Of a DNA stretch of 64,000 nucleotides, positions 1-7,612 are shown in pieces. A program made the position numbers and the translations under genes. Position 1 is the first letter of the stretch. Each line of letters begins with the position of its first letter. Under the pieces are notes generated by a model that did not search any database, was not told the DNA's origin, and saw only the letters and a list, made by a program, of their open reading frames with translations. The DNA lies in NCBI RefSeq assembly GCF_001686925.1, contig NZ_LVEN01000012.1, forward strand, positions 1 to 64,000. The letters run 5' to 3'. The DNA is from Flavobacterium piscis (GTDB lineage Bacteria; Bacteroidota; Bacteroidia; Flavobacteriales; Flavobacteriaceae).

Positions 1-59
1 TCTCATCCCTTTTCACTTTAATAATGCAAATTTAAAAAAGTAAAAATTTCTAAATTAAC

Positions 60-395
60 TTTGCAAACATAGGAGCGCGCAAAGTTTTTTTTGATATTGA
101 AGGTTTTATAAAAAATGCTAAGAGCGCAAAGCTTTGTGTAACTTTGTGTAAATCTTTGTTTTCTCTGTGGTAAATTTTACCGCAATGAGCGCAAAGCTTG
201 TGTGCTTTAAAAATAAACCTTAGCGAACTTTGCGTAAATCCTTGCGCTCTTTGCGGTTAAACATCACTTTAAAATAAACCTTAGCGAACTTTGCGTAAAT
301 CCTTGCGCTCTTTGCGGTTAAACATTACTTTAAAAATAAACCTTAGCGAACTTTGCGTAAATCCTTGCGCTCTTTGCGGTAAAACTTTTTGCGGT
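60..395. repeat. Intergenic tandem repeat of the CGCAAAG family
   Basis: About three copies of a 61-62 bp unit (units begin near 208, 269 and 331) carrying the words TTAGCGAACTTTGCG and CTTGCGCTCTTTGCGG. More degenerate AGCGCAAAG words lie upstream from about 75. No gene is visible in positions 1-404. The same vocabulary recurs at 33450-33490, 36481-36950 and 51734-51871, so this is an interspersed repeat family and not part of a gene. Confidence 0.8.
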
Positions 396-404
396 TAAAT
401 AACT

Positions 405-1418
405 TTACTTAGCCACATCAATAATCGCCTGAGCAAATGCTTTTGGATCTTCTTGCGGAACATTGTGTCCTATTCCTTTTAAGATTCTGTGTTCGTATTT
501 ACCGATGAATTTATTGGCGTAAGCTTTTCCGTCTATGTTAGCACCGTCGAAATCGCTTCCTATCGTAATAGTCGGAACTTTAATTGCTGGTCTTGTCGCC
601 AATTTTTTTTCCAAACTATCGTATTTAGATTCTCCAGGTTCCAGAGATTGTCTCCATCTGTAATTATGAATAACAATTGCTACGTGATCCGGATTATCAA
701 AAGATTGTGCGGTTTGATCGTAAGTTGCTTTGTCGAAATTCCATAACGGAGAAGCAATTTTCCAGATCAGTTTATTAAACTCATAAGTATTTTGGCTGTA
801 GCCGAGTTTTCCTCTTTCGGTAGCAAAATAATATTGGTACCACCATCCTAATTCGGCTTGAGGAAGTAACGGTTTTAAATTCGCTTCCAGATTTACAACA
901 AGGTAACCGCTTACAGAAACCAATCCGTTTAGGCGGTCCGGCCAAAGCGCTGCCATCACCACTGCTGTTCTTGCTCCCCAATCGAATCCGCCAATAGTGG
1001 CTTTATCAATTTTTAGTGCATCCATAAAAGCAATAATATCGCTTGCTAATGCTGCTTGTTGTCCGTTTCTAAAAGTATCTTTAGAAAGAAAAGTTGTTGT
1101 TCCTGATCCTCTTAAATAAGGCGTAAGAACTCTGTACCCTTTCGCAACTAAAATAGGCACCACTTCATTGTAACTATGAATGTCGTAAGGCCAGCCGTGA
1201 AGCAAAATTACCGGAGTTCCGTTTGAAGGTCCTGCTTCTGTATAGCCTACGTTTAATAATCCGGCATTAATTTGTTTTAAGGTTCCAAGAGAACTTGCCA
1301 TTGTTTGTTTTTCTGATTGCGCATTTACAAATGTCATTGTAAAAAATAAAGCTGCTATTAAAAGCATTTTAGAAGCTACACTATTCGTGAAACTGCTTTT
1401 GTTGTATAATGTTTTCAT
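405..1418 (-). CDS. Secreted alpha/beta hydrolase (epoxide hydrolase / haloalkane dehalogenase type)
   Basis: A 337-residue alpha/beta-hydrolase with a signal peptide (about residues 1-34, ending VNAQ), so it is expected in the periplasm or outside the cell. HGWP at 74-77 gives the oxyanion-hole region. The nucleophile elbow GGFDWG places an aspartate (D146) where esterases have serine. Asp nucleophiles are typical of epoxide hydrolases and haloalkane dehalogenases, which work through a covalent alkyl-enzyme ester. H318 (in GIGHNVP) is the likely catalytic base and D289 or D291 the acid. The substrate cannot be read from the sequence. It lies in the same orientation as the cupin gene and a second epoxide hydrolase upstream, and its promoter closely matches that of the second hydrolase, which suggests co-regulation. 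Family confident, substrate unknown. Confidence 0.85.
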   Translation of the reverse strand: MKTLYNKSSFTNSVASKMLLIAALFFTMTFVNAQSEKQTMASSLGTLKQINAGLLNVGYTEAGPSNGTPVILLHGWPYDIHSYNEVVPILVAKGYRVLTPYLRGSGTTTFLSKDTFRNGQQAALASDIIAFMDALKIDKATIGGFDWGARTAVVMAALWPDRLNGLVSVSGYLVVNLEANLKPLLPQAELGWWYQYYFATERGKLGYSQNTYEFNKLIWKIASPLWNFDKATYDQTAQSFDNPDHVAIVIHNYRWRQSLEPGESKYDSLEKKLATRPAIKVPTITIGSDFDGANIDGKAYANKFIGKYEHRILKGIGHNVPQEDPKAFAQAIIDVAK

Positions 1419-1462
1419 GATTATTATTTTTTAATATTTTGATTATGAGTTAATTTCTTCGT

Positions 1463-1536
1463 CAAAAGTATTCTGATAACCATTCTTGTACAATCAGAAA
1501 ATAGTTGAAACGGACGAAGTAAAACCTGAAACGGAC
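1463..1536 (-). promoter_or_regulatory. Promoter with 21-bp-spaced direct repeat upstream of the hydrolase
   Basis: On the minus strand a -7 element TACTTTTG (1463-1470) and a -33 TTG (1491-1493) are separated by exactly 20 bp, the Bacteroidetes sigma-A layout. Directly upstream lie two identical GTCCGTTTC words (1528-1536 and 1507-1515) whose starts are 21 bp apart. The whole block 1448-1538 is closely matched by 3546-3636 in front of the second epoxide hydrolase. Direct repeats on the same helical face just upstream of -33 are typical of LytTR or AraC-type activators. Confidence 0.7.
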
Positions 1537-1554
1537 AAACCTAAACCTGAGATT

Positions 1555-1956
1555 TTATTTTTTCATCACTAAAATTGGTTTCCCTTTCTCGACGATATAA
1601 GTAGCTAACTCAGACGCTTTGGCATTAGTATGATTTTTTGCCGAGTGAAACTTTCCTGCCGGAATAAAAAGAACTTCTCCAGCTTTTAAGGTTACCGGCG
1701 TTTCATCTTCAATTTGATATTCCAGCGAACCTTCTATCACATAAATAATTTCTTCTCCCGGATGCGCGTGTTTACCGAACGAAGTATGAGCATCAAAATC
1801 AATTCGGGCCTGAACCGTTTCTTTTCCCGGAATACTTAGATCGTGTTTTTGTAAATCGGTTCTTTTTATGCCACTTTGTTGTGCTTGAGCATTTGATGGA
1901 GTGAATAATGCAATAAGACCTACGATCATAATTGCGTATATTTTATTTGTTTTCAT
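1555..1956 (-). CDS. Secreted cupin-domain protein
   Basis: A 133-residue single-domain cupin with a signal peptide (about residues 1-24, ending SNAQA). Cupin motif 1 is intact: H63, H65 and E69 in GKHAHPGEEI. Motif 2 is PAGKFH with H104. These are the usual metal ligands, so a divalent-metal beta-barrel is expected. Such small exported cupins have been linked to dioxygenase, isomerase or sensor roles, and the sequence does not decide between them. It lies between two secreted epoxide-hydrolase-type enzymes in the same orientation, which suggests a shared extracytoplasmic pathway. Gaps of 136 and 270 bp argue against one tight operon. Confidence 0.8.
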   Translation of the reverse strand: MKTNKIYAIMIVGLIALFTPSNAQAQQSGIKRTDLQKHDLSIPGKETVQARIDFDAHTSFGKHAHPGEEIIYVIEGSLEYQIEDETPVTLKAGEVLFIPAGKFHSAKNHTNAKASELATYIVEKGKPILVMKK

Positions 1957-2226
1957 TTTGTTTGTTTTTTTAGATTGTGTGTTAAATAATTTTTCTCGCA
2001 GATTTGGCAGATTGAGCAGATTTTATTTTTTAATCTTTATAATTCTTTGCTTTTGATTTAAACACATAGAAACATAGTTTTACTGAATCAAGAAAGGGCG
2101 TTTCACTTTAAATAGTACCGCATAGTTGTACTATGTTTAAAAATCTTGATTTTTTAGAAAGAACTTTATGTAAATTATAAAATCTATATTTCTATGTGTT
2201 TAAATAATCTACACAACGATTTCTAG

Positions 2227-3522
2227 TTATTTTCTTAATGATTTAAAAGCCGCACGAAGTTCTTCCGTAAAAAGTTGTGGCTCTTCCCAGGAAGCAAAAT
2301 GACCTCCTTTTGATACTTCATTAAAGTAAATCAGGTTTTTATAACTTTTCTCTGTCCAGCTTTTAGGTGCCTGATAGATTTCTCCCGGGAAAACAGTTAC
2401 AGCAACCGGAATTTTTATGTCGTTTGTTTTCTGTTCAACCACATTAAAGTTGTTCGTATTATTTTCCCAATACAATTGTGCCGATGAGTTTGCTGTGTTT
2501 GTCAACCAATACAAAGTGATATCATCCAGCATTTCATCTTTTGTAAGTGATTTTTCAGCATTTCCTCCGCTATACGTCCATTCGTTGAATTTATCTAAGA
2601 AAAAAGAAGCCAATCCAACAGGAGAATCTGTAAGTCCGTAACCTAAAGTTTGAGGTCTTGTTACCATCATTCCCGCATATCCGCCACCTTTTGTATATAG
2701 TTTATTAAGAGATACAAAAGCAGCTTTTTCTTTAACTGATAATCCTTCAGGAGCAGGATCCCCGTCTTTTAAAGCTTTCGCAATATCTGCAGGAACTGTT
2801 GCAGGCATATTTACATGAATCCCCAATAATCCTTCTGGAGCCTGGCGTGCCATAGCATCCGCAATTACAGAACCCCAATCGCCTCCTTGTGATACATAAG
2901 TTTTATAACCCAAACGTTTCATTAAAATATCCCACGCATTACCTATTTTTTCCGGTCCCCAACCTGTTCCTGTTGGCTTTTCAGAAAAACCATAACCTGG
3001 CATTGACGGAATTACAAGATCAAAAGCATCTTCGGCTTTTCCTCCGTACGCAGTAGGATCTGTTAAAGGTCCAATTACTTTCAAAAGTTCGAAGAAAGAT
3101 CCCGGCCAACCGTGCGTAATTACCAATGGTAATGCATTTTTATGTTTGGATTTAATGTGAATGAACTGAATGTCTAATCCGTTGATATTGGTTACAAATT
3201 GAGGTAATGCATTTAGTTTCACTTCTGTTTTACGCCAGTCGTAAGTAGTTCCCCAATATTTTACAAGACTCTGAATTTGTTGTAATTTAACGCCTTGCGA
3301 CTGATCTGTAACGGTTTCTTTATCCGGCCATCTTGTAGCGTTTACACGATTACGAAGATCTGTCAAAGCCTCTTTCGAAATACTAATATGATACGGACGA
3401 ATTGCTTCTGAAACTACTTTAGTTTGCTTTTTTTGTCCAAAGCTTGTTGCGGCGATCAACATAAATGTTCCTGTTGTAATGGCGTTTAGGAAGCTGCGTT
3501 TGTTTGTTTTAATTGTTTCCAT
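2227..3522 (-). CDS. Secreted epoxide hydrolase with EHN domain
   Basis: Starting at ATG 3522 this is a 431-residue protein. A longer reading frame to 3564 exists, but its first codon falls inside the -7 promoter element (3562-3569), so the internal ATG is preferred. The N-terminus TNKRSFLNAITTGTFM looks like a signal sequence. The EHN cap region of microsomal/juvenile-hormone-type epoxide hydrolases follows (about 41-150). The core carries HGWPGS (137-142), nucleophile D215 in QGGDWGS, probable acid E381 and base H408 in GGHFASWEEP. It should open epoxides to diols through a covalent Asp ester, probably in the periplasm. Length and motifs fit the family. Its paralogue at 405-1418 shares the promoter design. 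Confidence 0.87.
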   Translation of the reverse strand: METIKTNKRSFLNAITTGTFMLIAATSFGQKKQTKVVSEAIRPYHISISKEALTDLRNRVNATRWPDKETVTDQSQGVKLQQIQSLVKYWGTTYDWRKTEVKLNALPQFVTNINGLDIQFIHIKSKHKNALPLVITHGWPGSFFELLKVIGPLTDPTAYGGKAEDAFDLVIPSMPGYGFSEKPTGTGWGPEKIGNAWDILMKRLGYKTYVSQGGDWGSVIADAMARQAPEGLLGIHVNMPATVPADIAKALKDGDPAPEGLSVKEKAAFVSLNKLYTKGGGYAGMMVTRPQTLGYGLTDSPVGLASFFLDKFNEWTYSGGNAEKSLTKDEMLDDITLYWLTNTANSSAQLYWENNTNNFNVVEQKTNDIKIPVAVTVFPGEIYQAPKSWTEKSYKNLIYFNEVSKGGHFASWEEPQLFTEELRAAFKSLRK

Positions 3523-3561
3523 TTTGATTATAAATTTTGTTAATGTGATTAATTTCTTTGT

Positions 3562-3635
3562 CAAAAGTATCTCGATAACAAGCGATTTAAAATCAGTAAA
3601 TAGTCTAAACGGACGAAGTAGAACCCGAAACGGAC
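3562..3635 (-). promoter_or_regulatory. Promoter with 21-bp-spaced direct repeat, twin of 1463-1536
   Basis: The -7 element TACTTTTG lies at 3562-3569. The -33 region is weak (TTT where TTG is expected), which suits an activated promoter. The repeat words GTCCGTTTC (3627-3635) and GTCCGTTTA (3606-3614) start 21 bp apart, exactly as at 1507-1536. The position of the -7 box rules out the upstream in-frame ATG at 3564 as the translation start. Confidence 0.7.
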
Positions 3636-3732
3636 ATTGAGGAAGTCGAAGGCTTTAAGGTGATAGTGTCAAATTGAATTCTATGATATTTTTTAGGAGC
3701 AATTTAACCTAATTTAATTTTTTTCTTCAAAT

Positions 3733-3810
3733 ATAGCCCGTGGTTTCAACCACGGGAACACAATACGAGGCGTGATAATATTGTACCCCGTGGTTGAAAC
3801 CACGGGCTAT
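3733..3810. repeat. Paired palindromes forming a 24-bp perfect inverted repeat
   Basis: Positions 3733-3756 and 3787-3810 are exact reverse complements of each other. Each is itself a hairpin with stem CCCGTGGTT or a close variant, and 30 bp separate them. This REP-pair architecture (two opposed palindromes) sits in the gene-poor stretch 3636-4069, far from either neighbouring start codon. Confidence 0.8.
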
Positions 3811-3840
3811 GTCTGACAACTTTGCGTTTACATCATTTCT

Positions 3841-3973
3841 AAACCTCACAGGCTTAAAGACCTGTCGGGTTTATTACATTATATAATTTATTTAAACAAA
3901 TAGATTTTCGGTTTTACTATGTCACAATCTTTGTCGAGTTTCTAGTGTGATTTCTCCCTTCGTTCGAAATGAC
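3841..3973. repeat. Intergenic repeat remnants
   Basis: An imperfect 12-bp inverted repeat (3841-3872, CCTCACAGG facing CCTGTCGGG) is followed by a one-sided remnant of the MITE-like family described at 14015-14112 (3918-3973, ending in TTCGAAATGAC). No coding signal was seen here. Confidence 0.6.
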
Positions 3974-4069
3974 AAACTTTGGGGCAAACTATGCGATACT
4001 ATTAAAAGTGAAACGCCTTTTTACGCATACCAAAACTATGTCTTTATGTGTTTAAAAAACAATAACGCA

Positions 4070-4102
4070 CAAAAAAAGCCCAATCTATAAAATCAGGCTT
4101 TG
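4070..4102 (-). terminator. Terminator after the nitronate monooxygenase operon
   Basis: On the minus strand AAAGCC and GGGCTTT flank a short loop and are followed by a run of T. It lies 20 bp beyond the stop codon of the last gene of the 7178-4122 operon. Confidence 0.65.
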
Positions 4103-4121
4103 ATCAATATACACTTAATGA

Positions 4122-5207
4122 TTATCCTTTTAAATGATCAAAATAAGCATTCGTTTCTTCTATAAGCGAATGCATCAGTTCTTTGGCTTTTGTGTGCTTT
4201 AAAATCGGTGCTATTTGTCCGCCCCAAAATAAAATCATATCCCATTTTTGCTGCTCAAGAGCTGCTTTTCGTAAGGGTGATATTAGAGTCGTGTGCAAAG
4301 GAAACGGCAGCACATCTTTTTCTTTGTCTGAAATTTCTTTGGCAATCCTGCTGGTTAATCCGCGGCCTAAACGTCCTGTGTACGCACGTGATAAAGTAGT
4401 GTATTTTGCTGCATCAGAGAATAACATTTCTCTATGAATGGGTAATGCATTCGATTCGTCACAGGCCAGAAACGCGGTTCCTATCTGAGCGGCACTTGCT
4501 CCTAAGGCTAATGCTGCAGCTACTCCTTTTCCGTTTGCAATTCCTCCTGCAGCGATAATGGGAGTTTTTACTTTTTCGCGAATGAGTTGTAGTAATACAA
4601 AAGTACCTGTTAAGGATGATTCGGCGGAAGCCAAAAACGAAGGTCGGTGTCCTCCTGCTTCAAAACCTGAGGCAATAATCATATCTACGCCGGTACTTTC
4701 GAGAAAAATAGCTTCATCTAAAGTCGTTGCCGCGCCAACGGTTACGATTCCTGATCTTTTGCATTGTTCTAAAACATCGGCAGAAAGTGCCCCGAACATA
4801 AAACTGAAAACTTTTGGTTTTATATCTAAAATTACCTCCAGCTGATTTTCAAACCTGGACTGAAACGGAGCAGGTTTTTCCGGTAATTCAATACCAACTT
4901 CATCAAAATAAGGTTTAAATAATGCGGAAGTTTTATCATATTGTTCATCTGACAAACCAGATTGCGGAATATCATGATCCAAAACCCAAAGATTGATATT
5001 GTACGGTTTATTGGTTGCTGCTTTTAATTGTTTGTCGGCCTCAAAAATTTCCTGAGGCGACATTGTATAAGCACCATATCCGCCAAGTCCGCCGGCATTT
5101 GATACCGCAGCGGTTAATGCTACAGTTGATAAATTTCCGCCAAATGGTCCCTGCATTATAGGATAATCAATCCCTAATAATTCCGTAGCTTTTGTATTGT
5201 ACCACAT
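4122..5207 (-). CDS. Nitronate monooxygenase (2-nitropropane dioxygenase family)
   Basis: A 361-residue FMN-dependent TIM-barrel enzyme. The N-terminal strand IMQGPFGG, the EAGGHR motif with catalytic-type H187, and the phosphate-binding AAGGIANGKG (219-228) followed by GASAAQIGTAFL are all present. The family oxidises alkyl nitronates such as propionate-3-nitronate to the aldehyde; some members act as flavin-dependent quinone reductases or trans-2-enoyl reductases. No signal peptide, so cytoplasmic. It is the last gene of a five-gene operon, 17 nt after the NTF2-like gene, and a terminator follows. The operon (YceI, tautomerase, SDR) suggests detoxification of small reactive electrophiles, which is inference. 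Confidence 0.88.
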   Translation of the reverse strand: MWYNTKATELLGIDYPIMQGPFGGNLSTVALTAAVSNAGGLGGYGAYTMSPQEIFEADKQLKAATNKPYNINLWVLDHDIPQSGLSDEQYDKTSALFKPYFDEVGIELPEKPAPFQSRFENQLEVILDIKPKVFSFMFGALSADVLEQCKRSGIVTVGAATTLDEAIFLESTGVDMIIASGFEAGGHRPSFLASAESSLTGTFVLLQLIREKVKTPIIAAGGIANGKGVAAALALGASAAQIGTAFLACDESNALPIHREMLFSDAAKYTTLSRAYTGRLGRGLTSRIAKEISDKEKDVLPFPLHTTLISPLRKAALEQQKWDMILFWGGQIAPILKHTKAKELMHSLIEETNAYFDHLKG

Positions 5208-5224
5208 TGCTATTTTATTTAAAG

Positions 5225-5674
5225 TTATTCGCTTGTATCAGTCAACATTTTATTGACGATAAGCCATTTTCCGTTAATCTTATGGAAAGATAAAAAATCG
5301 CGATAATTAAAGTCGTACATTTTAACATTAATTTCAGCTGTAGCTATTGAATTTACTACATTAATCTTCAAGATTTTTCCTTTGAAAGGTTTTCCTGAAT
5401 CTTTAGGACTTTGTCTGTTTTTTACGCCATCAAGATAAAGATCTACCGTTTTAAAATAAGGCTGTCCTTTTATATCTCCAAAAAGTAGAGCGCTTTCATG
5501 AAAGATACTTCCCAAACGTCTTTCGTCGCCTTCGTAAATTCCTTTAAAATAATAATTTTCTAATGCATCAGTAATCGCTGATACTTCGGCCTGATTTTCC
5601 ATTTTAATGTTATTTTGAGCTTTTATGCCCTGCAAAGTACAGAGCATAAAAGCAATTAATAAAATAGTTTTCAT
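5225..5674 (-). CDS. Secreted NTF2-like (lumazine-binding-like) protein
   Basis: A 149-residue protein with a signal peptide (1-20, ending GIKAQ) followed by a SnoaL/NTF2-type alpha+beta cone. The N-terminal helix AEVSAITDALENYYFKGIYE, the strand segment LFGDIKGQPYF and the C-terminal HKINGKWLIVNKML are typical of the putative lumazine-binding family. Such domains bind small hydrophobic ligands or carry isomerase or hydrolase activity, and no catalytic residue can be assigned here. It is fourth in the operon, 4 nt after the SDR stop. It is the only exported product of an otherwise cytoplasmic set, which is unusual. Confidence 0.75.
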   Translation of the reverse strand: MKTILLIAFMLCTLQGIKAQNNIKMENQAEVSAITDALENYYFKGIYEGDERRLGSIFHESALLFGDIKGQPYFKTVDLYLDGVKNRQSPKDSGKPFKGKILKINVVNSIATAEINVKMYDFNYRDFLSFHKINGKWLIVNKMLTDTSE

Positions 5675-5678
5675 TTAA

Positions 5679-6410
5679 TTATAAGTTGTGTCCTGCACCT
5701 TTACCGCCATCAACGTTGATGATTGCACCGGTAATAAAACTGCTTTTTGCAACGGTATAGACCATTTCGGCTACGTCATCGACTTCTCCTACTCGGTTTA
5801 AAAGATGCAATCCTGCACTTTGATCTGATTTGTCTCCGTGCATTGGCGTACGGATAACACCTGGTGCAATCGTATTTACACGAATGTTTTGCTTGCCAAA
5901 TTCGGCTGCTAACTGAATCGTCAAGGCGTGAATAGCACCTTTACTTGACACGGGAGCCGAAGCAGGCCATCCGCCCAATCCGTGATTTACCAAAGGAGTT
6001 CCTATGTTGATTACAACTCCATCTTGCTGTTTCAACATTTGCGAAATTACCGATTGTGTGGTGAAATAAGTTCCTTTTAGGTTGGTGGTCAAAAATTTAT
6101 CCAGATAAGCTTCGTCAACTTCTAAGAATGATTTGCTGTCGAAGATTCCGGCATTGTTTACCAATACATCTACAGATCCAAATTTTTCTAAAGCAATTTT
6201 TACCAATTGTTCTCCGGTTTGTTTTTTACTTACATCTCCGGCAAACATTGCCACATTGTCTCCTGCTCCAAATTCGTTGTAAGCACTTTCTAATGCCGAT
6301 GGTGTTAACGAATTGATGACAACATTATCGCCTCTTTCCAAAAAGTATTTGGCGATTCCTTTTCCGATACCGGAAGCTGCTCCGGTAACGATTATCGTTT
6401 GTTTTTTCAT
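5679..6410 (-). CDS. SDR-fold oxidoreductase lacking the catalytic tyrosine
   Basis: A 243-residue classical short-chain dehydrogenase/reductase fold. The dinucleotide-binding TGAASGIG (9-16), NNAG (85-88) and the C-terminal INVDGG are present. The active site is aberrant: where SDRs have YxxxK this protein reads PVSSK (P153, K157), and the upstream serine region reads VINIGT. Lysine is kept but the proton-donating Tyr is Pro. It may use another donor, act on an activated substrate, or be a non-catalytic binding protein. It lies between the tautomerase (5 nt) and the NTF2-like gene (4 nt). The fold is certain, the activity is not. Confidence 0.83.
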   Translation of the reverse strand: MKKQTIIVTGAASGIGKGIAKYFLERGDNVVINSLTPSALESAYNEFGAGDNVAMFAGDVSKKQTGEQLVKIALEKFGSVDVLVNNAGIFDSKSFLEVDEAYLDKFLTTNLKGTYFTTQSVISQMLKQQDGVVINIGTPLVNHGLGGWPASAPVSSKGAIHALTIQLAAEFGKQNIRVNTIAPGVIRTPMHGDKSDQSAGLHLLNRVGEVDDVAEMVYTVAKSSFITGAIINVDGGKGAGHNL

Positions 6411-6415
6411 GATAT

Positions 6416-6634
6416 TTATTTTTTATCGGCTGTTATACCTTTTTCTCTTAATACAGATACCTGATCTCCCGCGTAACCCCAATCGTCGAGTTCGATTTCC
6501 TGAATAACAATGTGAGTTAAATGCGGATCTTTGTTTAATACATCGGTAATCAGGTTGGTGATTCCGCTTATTAATTCCTGTTTTTGCTCGCGGGTAACAC
6601 CTTCGCGGGTCAATTCGATTTTTACGTAAGGCAT
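6416..6634 (-). CDS. 4-oxalocrotonate tautomerase family protein
   Basis: A 72-residue tautomerase-superfamily subunit. After Met removal the N-terminus is Pro (MPYVKIELT), the general base of 4-OT enzymes. Length matches the short 4-OT class, which assembles as hexamers of one beta-alpha-beta unit per chain. Likely reactions are keto-enol tautomerisation, decarboxylation, dehalogenation or hydratase side activities; the substrate is unknown. It sits 4 nt downstream of the YceI gene and 5 nt upstream of the SDR gene, so it is translationally linked to both. Confidence 0.87.
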   Translation of the reverse strand: MPYVKIELTREGVTREQKQELISGITNLITDVLNKDPHLTHIVIQEIELDDWGYAGDQVSVLREKGITADKK

Positions 6635-6638
6635 GGTC

Positions 6639-7178
6639 TTAGTTTTTAGATACTTCGGCTGTGATAGTAAAATCTAAATCAAAGTCGTTGTAGATTAATG
6701 TATCGCCTAAATCTTTGAAGAAGTTTCCTGAACGAAATTTGATATCGTATTTGGTACGATCAATAACCAATTTACCTGTAAGTGAAAGTGTATTGTTAAT
6801 GCTTTCTACTTCGGTTTCAAAACCTGTACGATGTGTGATGTCTTTTATCGTAAGATTCCCTTCCAAATAATATTTACCATTTGAAATTTCTTTTACAGAA
6901 AGAATCTCAAATCTTGCAGTTGGAAATTTTTCGATCGAGAAAAAATCATCCGAAGCCAGATGTCCAGCAAACTGTGCATTTGTATCCGGATCTGTAACAT
7001 CCAGAATTTTTATTGAGGCTGTATTGATGACAATATTTCCGCCATTTATTTTTCCGTCATTCAAAATAAAATTACCTTCTTTGATACCAATTGTACCATT
7101 ATGTGCACCGGTAACTTTTCTGCCGGTCCAATCGATGTTGCTGTTTGCGCTTACGATATTAAAATTTGTTGTTTCCAT
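6639..7178 (-). CDS. YceI family lipocalin-like protein, cytoplasmic form
   Basis: A 179-residue YceI-like barrel with family signatures DWTGRKVTG near the N-terminus, SDDFFSIEKFPTA in the middle and LTIKDITHRT later. YceI proteins form an extended lipocalin fold that binds polyisoprenoid or other long-chain lipids. Most are periplasmic, but this one has no signal peptide and is predicted cytoplasmic. It is the first gene of a five-gene operon that ends at 4122. A CRP-like site and a probable promoter lie 26-71 nt upstream. Confidence 0.87.
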   Translation of the reverse strand: METTNFNIVSANSNIDWTGRKVTGAHNGTIGIKEGNFILNDGKINGGNIVINTASIKILDVTDPDTNAQFAGHLASDDFFSIEKFPTARFEILSVKEISNGKYYLEGNLTIKDITHRTGFETEVESINNTLSLTGKLVIDRTKYDIKFRSGNFFKDLGDTLIYNDFDLDFTITAEVSKN

Positions 7179-7203
7179 TTTTATTGTATTTAAAAGTACA
7201 GTA

Positions 7204-7249
7204 CAAAGGAACGGCGAGTATGGAAATTGGTTACGTGATGTAGATCACA
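7204..7249 (-). promoter_or_regulatory. Probable promoter with CRP/FNR-like operator for the YceI operon
   Basis: A GTGA-N6-TCAC palindrome (7235-7248, within CGTGATGTAGATCACA) matches the CRP/FNR operator layout. A near-consensus -7 element TTCCTTTG (7204-7211, minus strand) predicts transcription from about 7198. That puts the operator centre about 43 bp upstream, a typical class II activator position. A Crp/Fnr-family gene lies at 7613-8185, which makes it the obvious candidate regulator. Confidence 0.6.
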
Positions 7250-7380
7250 ATCTTTTTTTTGAGGTGCAAAGAGGCAAAGGTTCAGAGGTGAAAAGGTTTT
7301 GTTTCGCGCAGATTTAAAAAGATTTAGGCAGATAAAGGCAGGTGAATATTAAGGCAATGCTTGTTTTTTTAATCGCGCAA

Positions 7381-7549
7381 TCCCGATGGTTATCGGGAGC
7401 AGAGACGCAAAGTTTATTGTTTCTAAGTTTTTTTTATTCTCATTTTTGTCATCCTGAGCGAAGTCGAAGGACACGCGAGCAGCTCGACAAAGATTGCGAT
7501 TTTGATTGTGGAATCTCTAGTGTGATCTCTCCCTTCGGTCGAGATGACA
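7381..7549. repeat. CCCGATA palindrome and MITE-like element
   Basis: A small palindrome with TCCCGAT facing ATCGGGA near 7385-7400 is followed by a copy of the roughly 100-bp MITE-like family (7449-7549), bounded by GTCATCCTGAGCGAAG and GGTCGAGATGAC. The stretch 7250-7612 holds no convincing gene; an open frame through it simply crosses repeat DNA. Confidence 0.7.
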
Positions 7550-7612
7550 ACTATGAGGAAAATTGGAAATTAAAAAATCCATTTGATCCTTATAATCTGT
7601 GGCAAAAAAACT

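Noticed and set aside
208..395. Possible CRISPR array
   Set aside because: The 61-bp units are repeats over their whole length with no unique spacers, and there are no cas genes.
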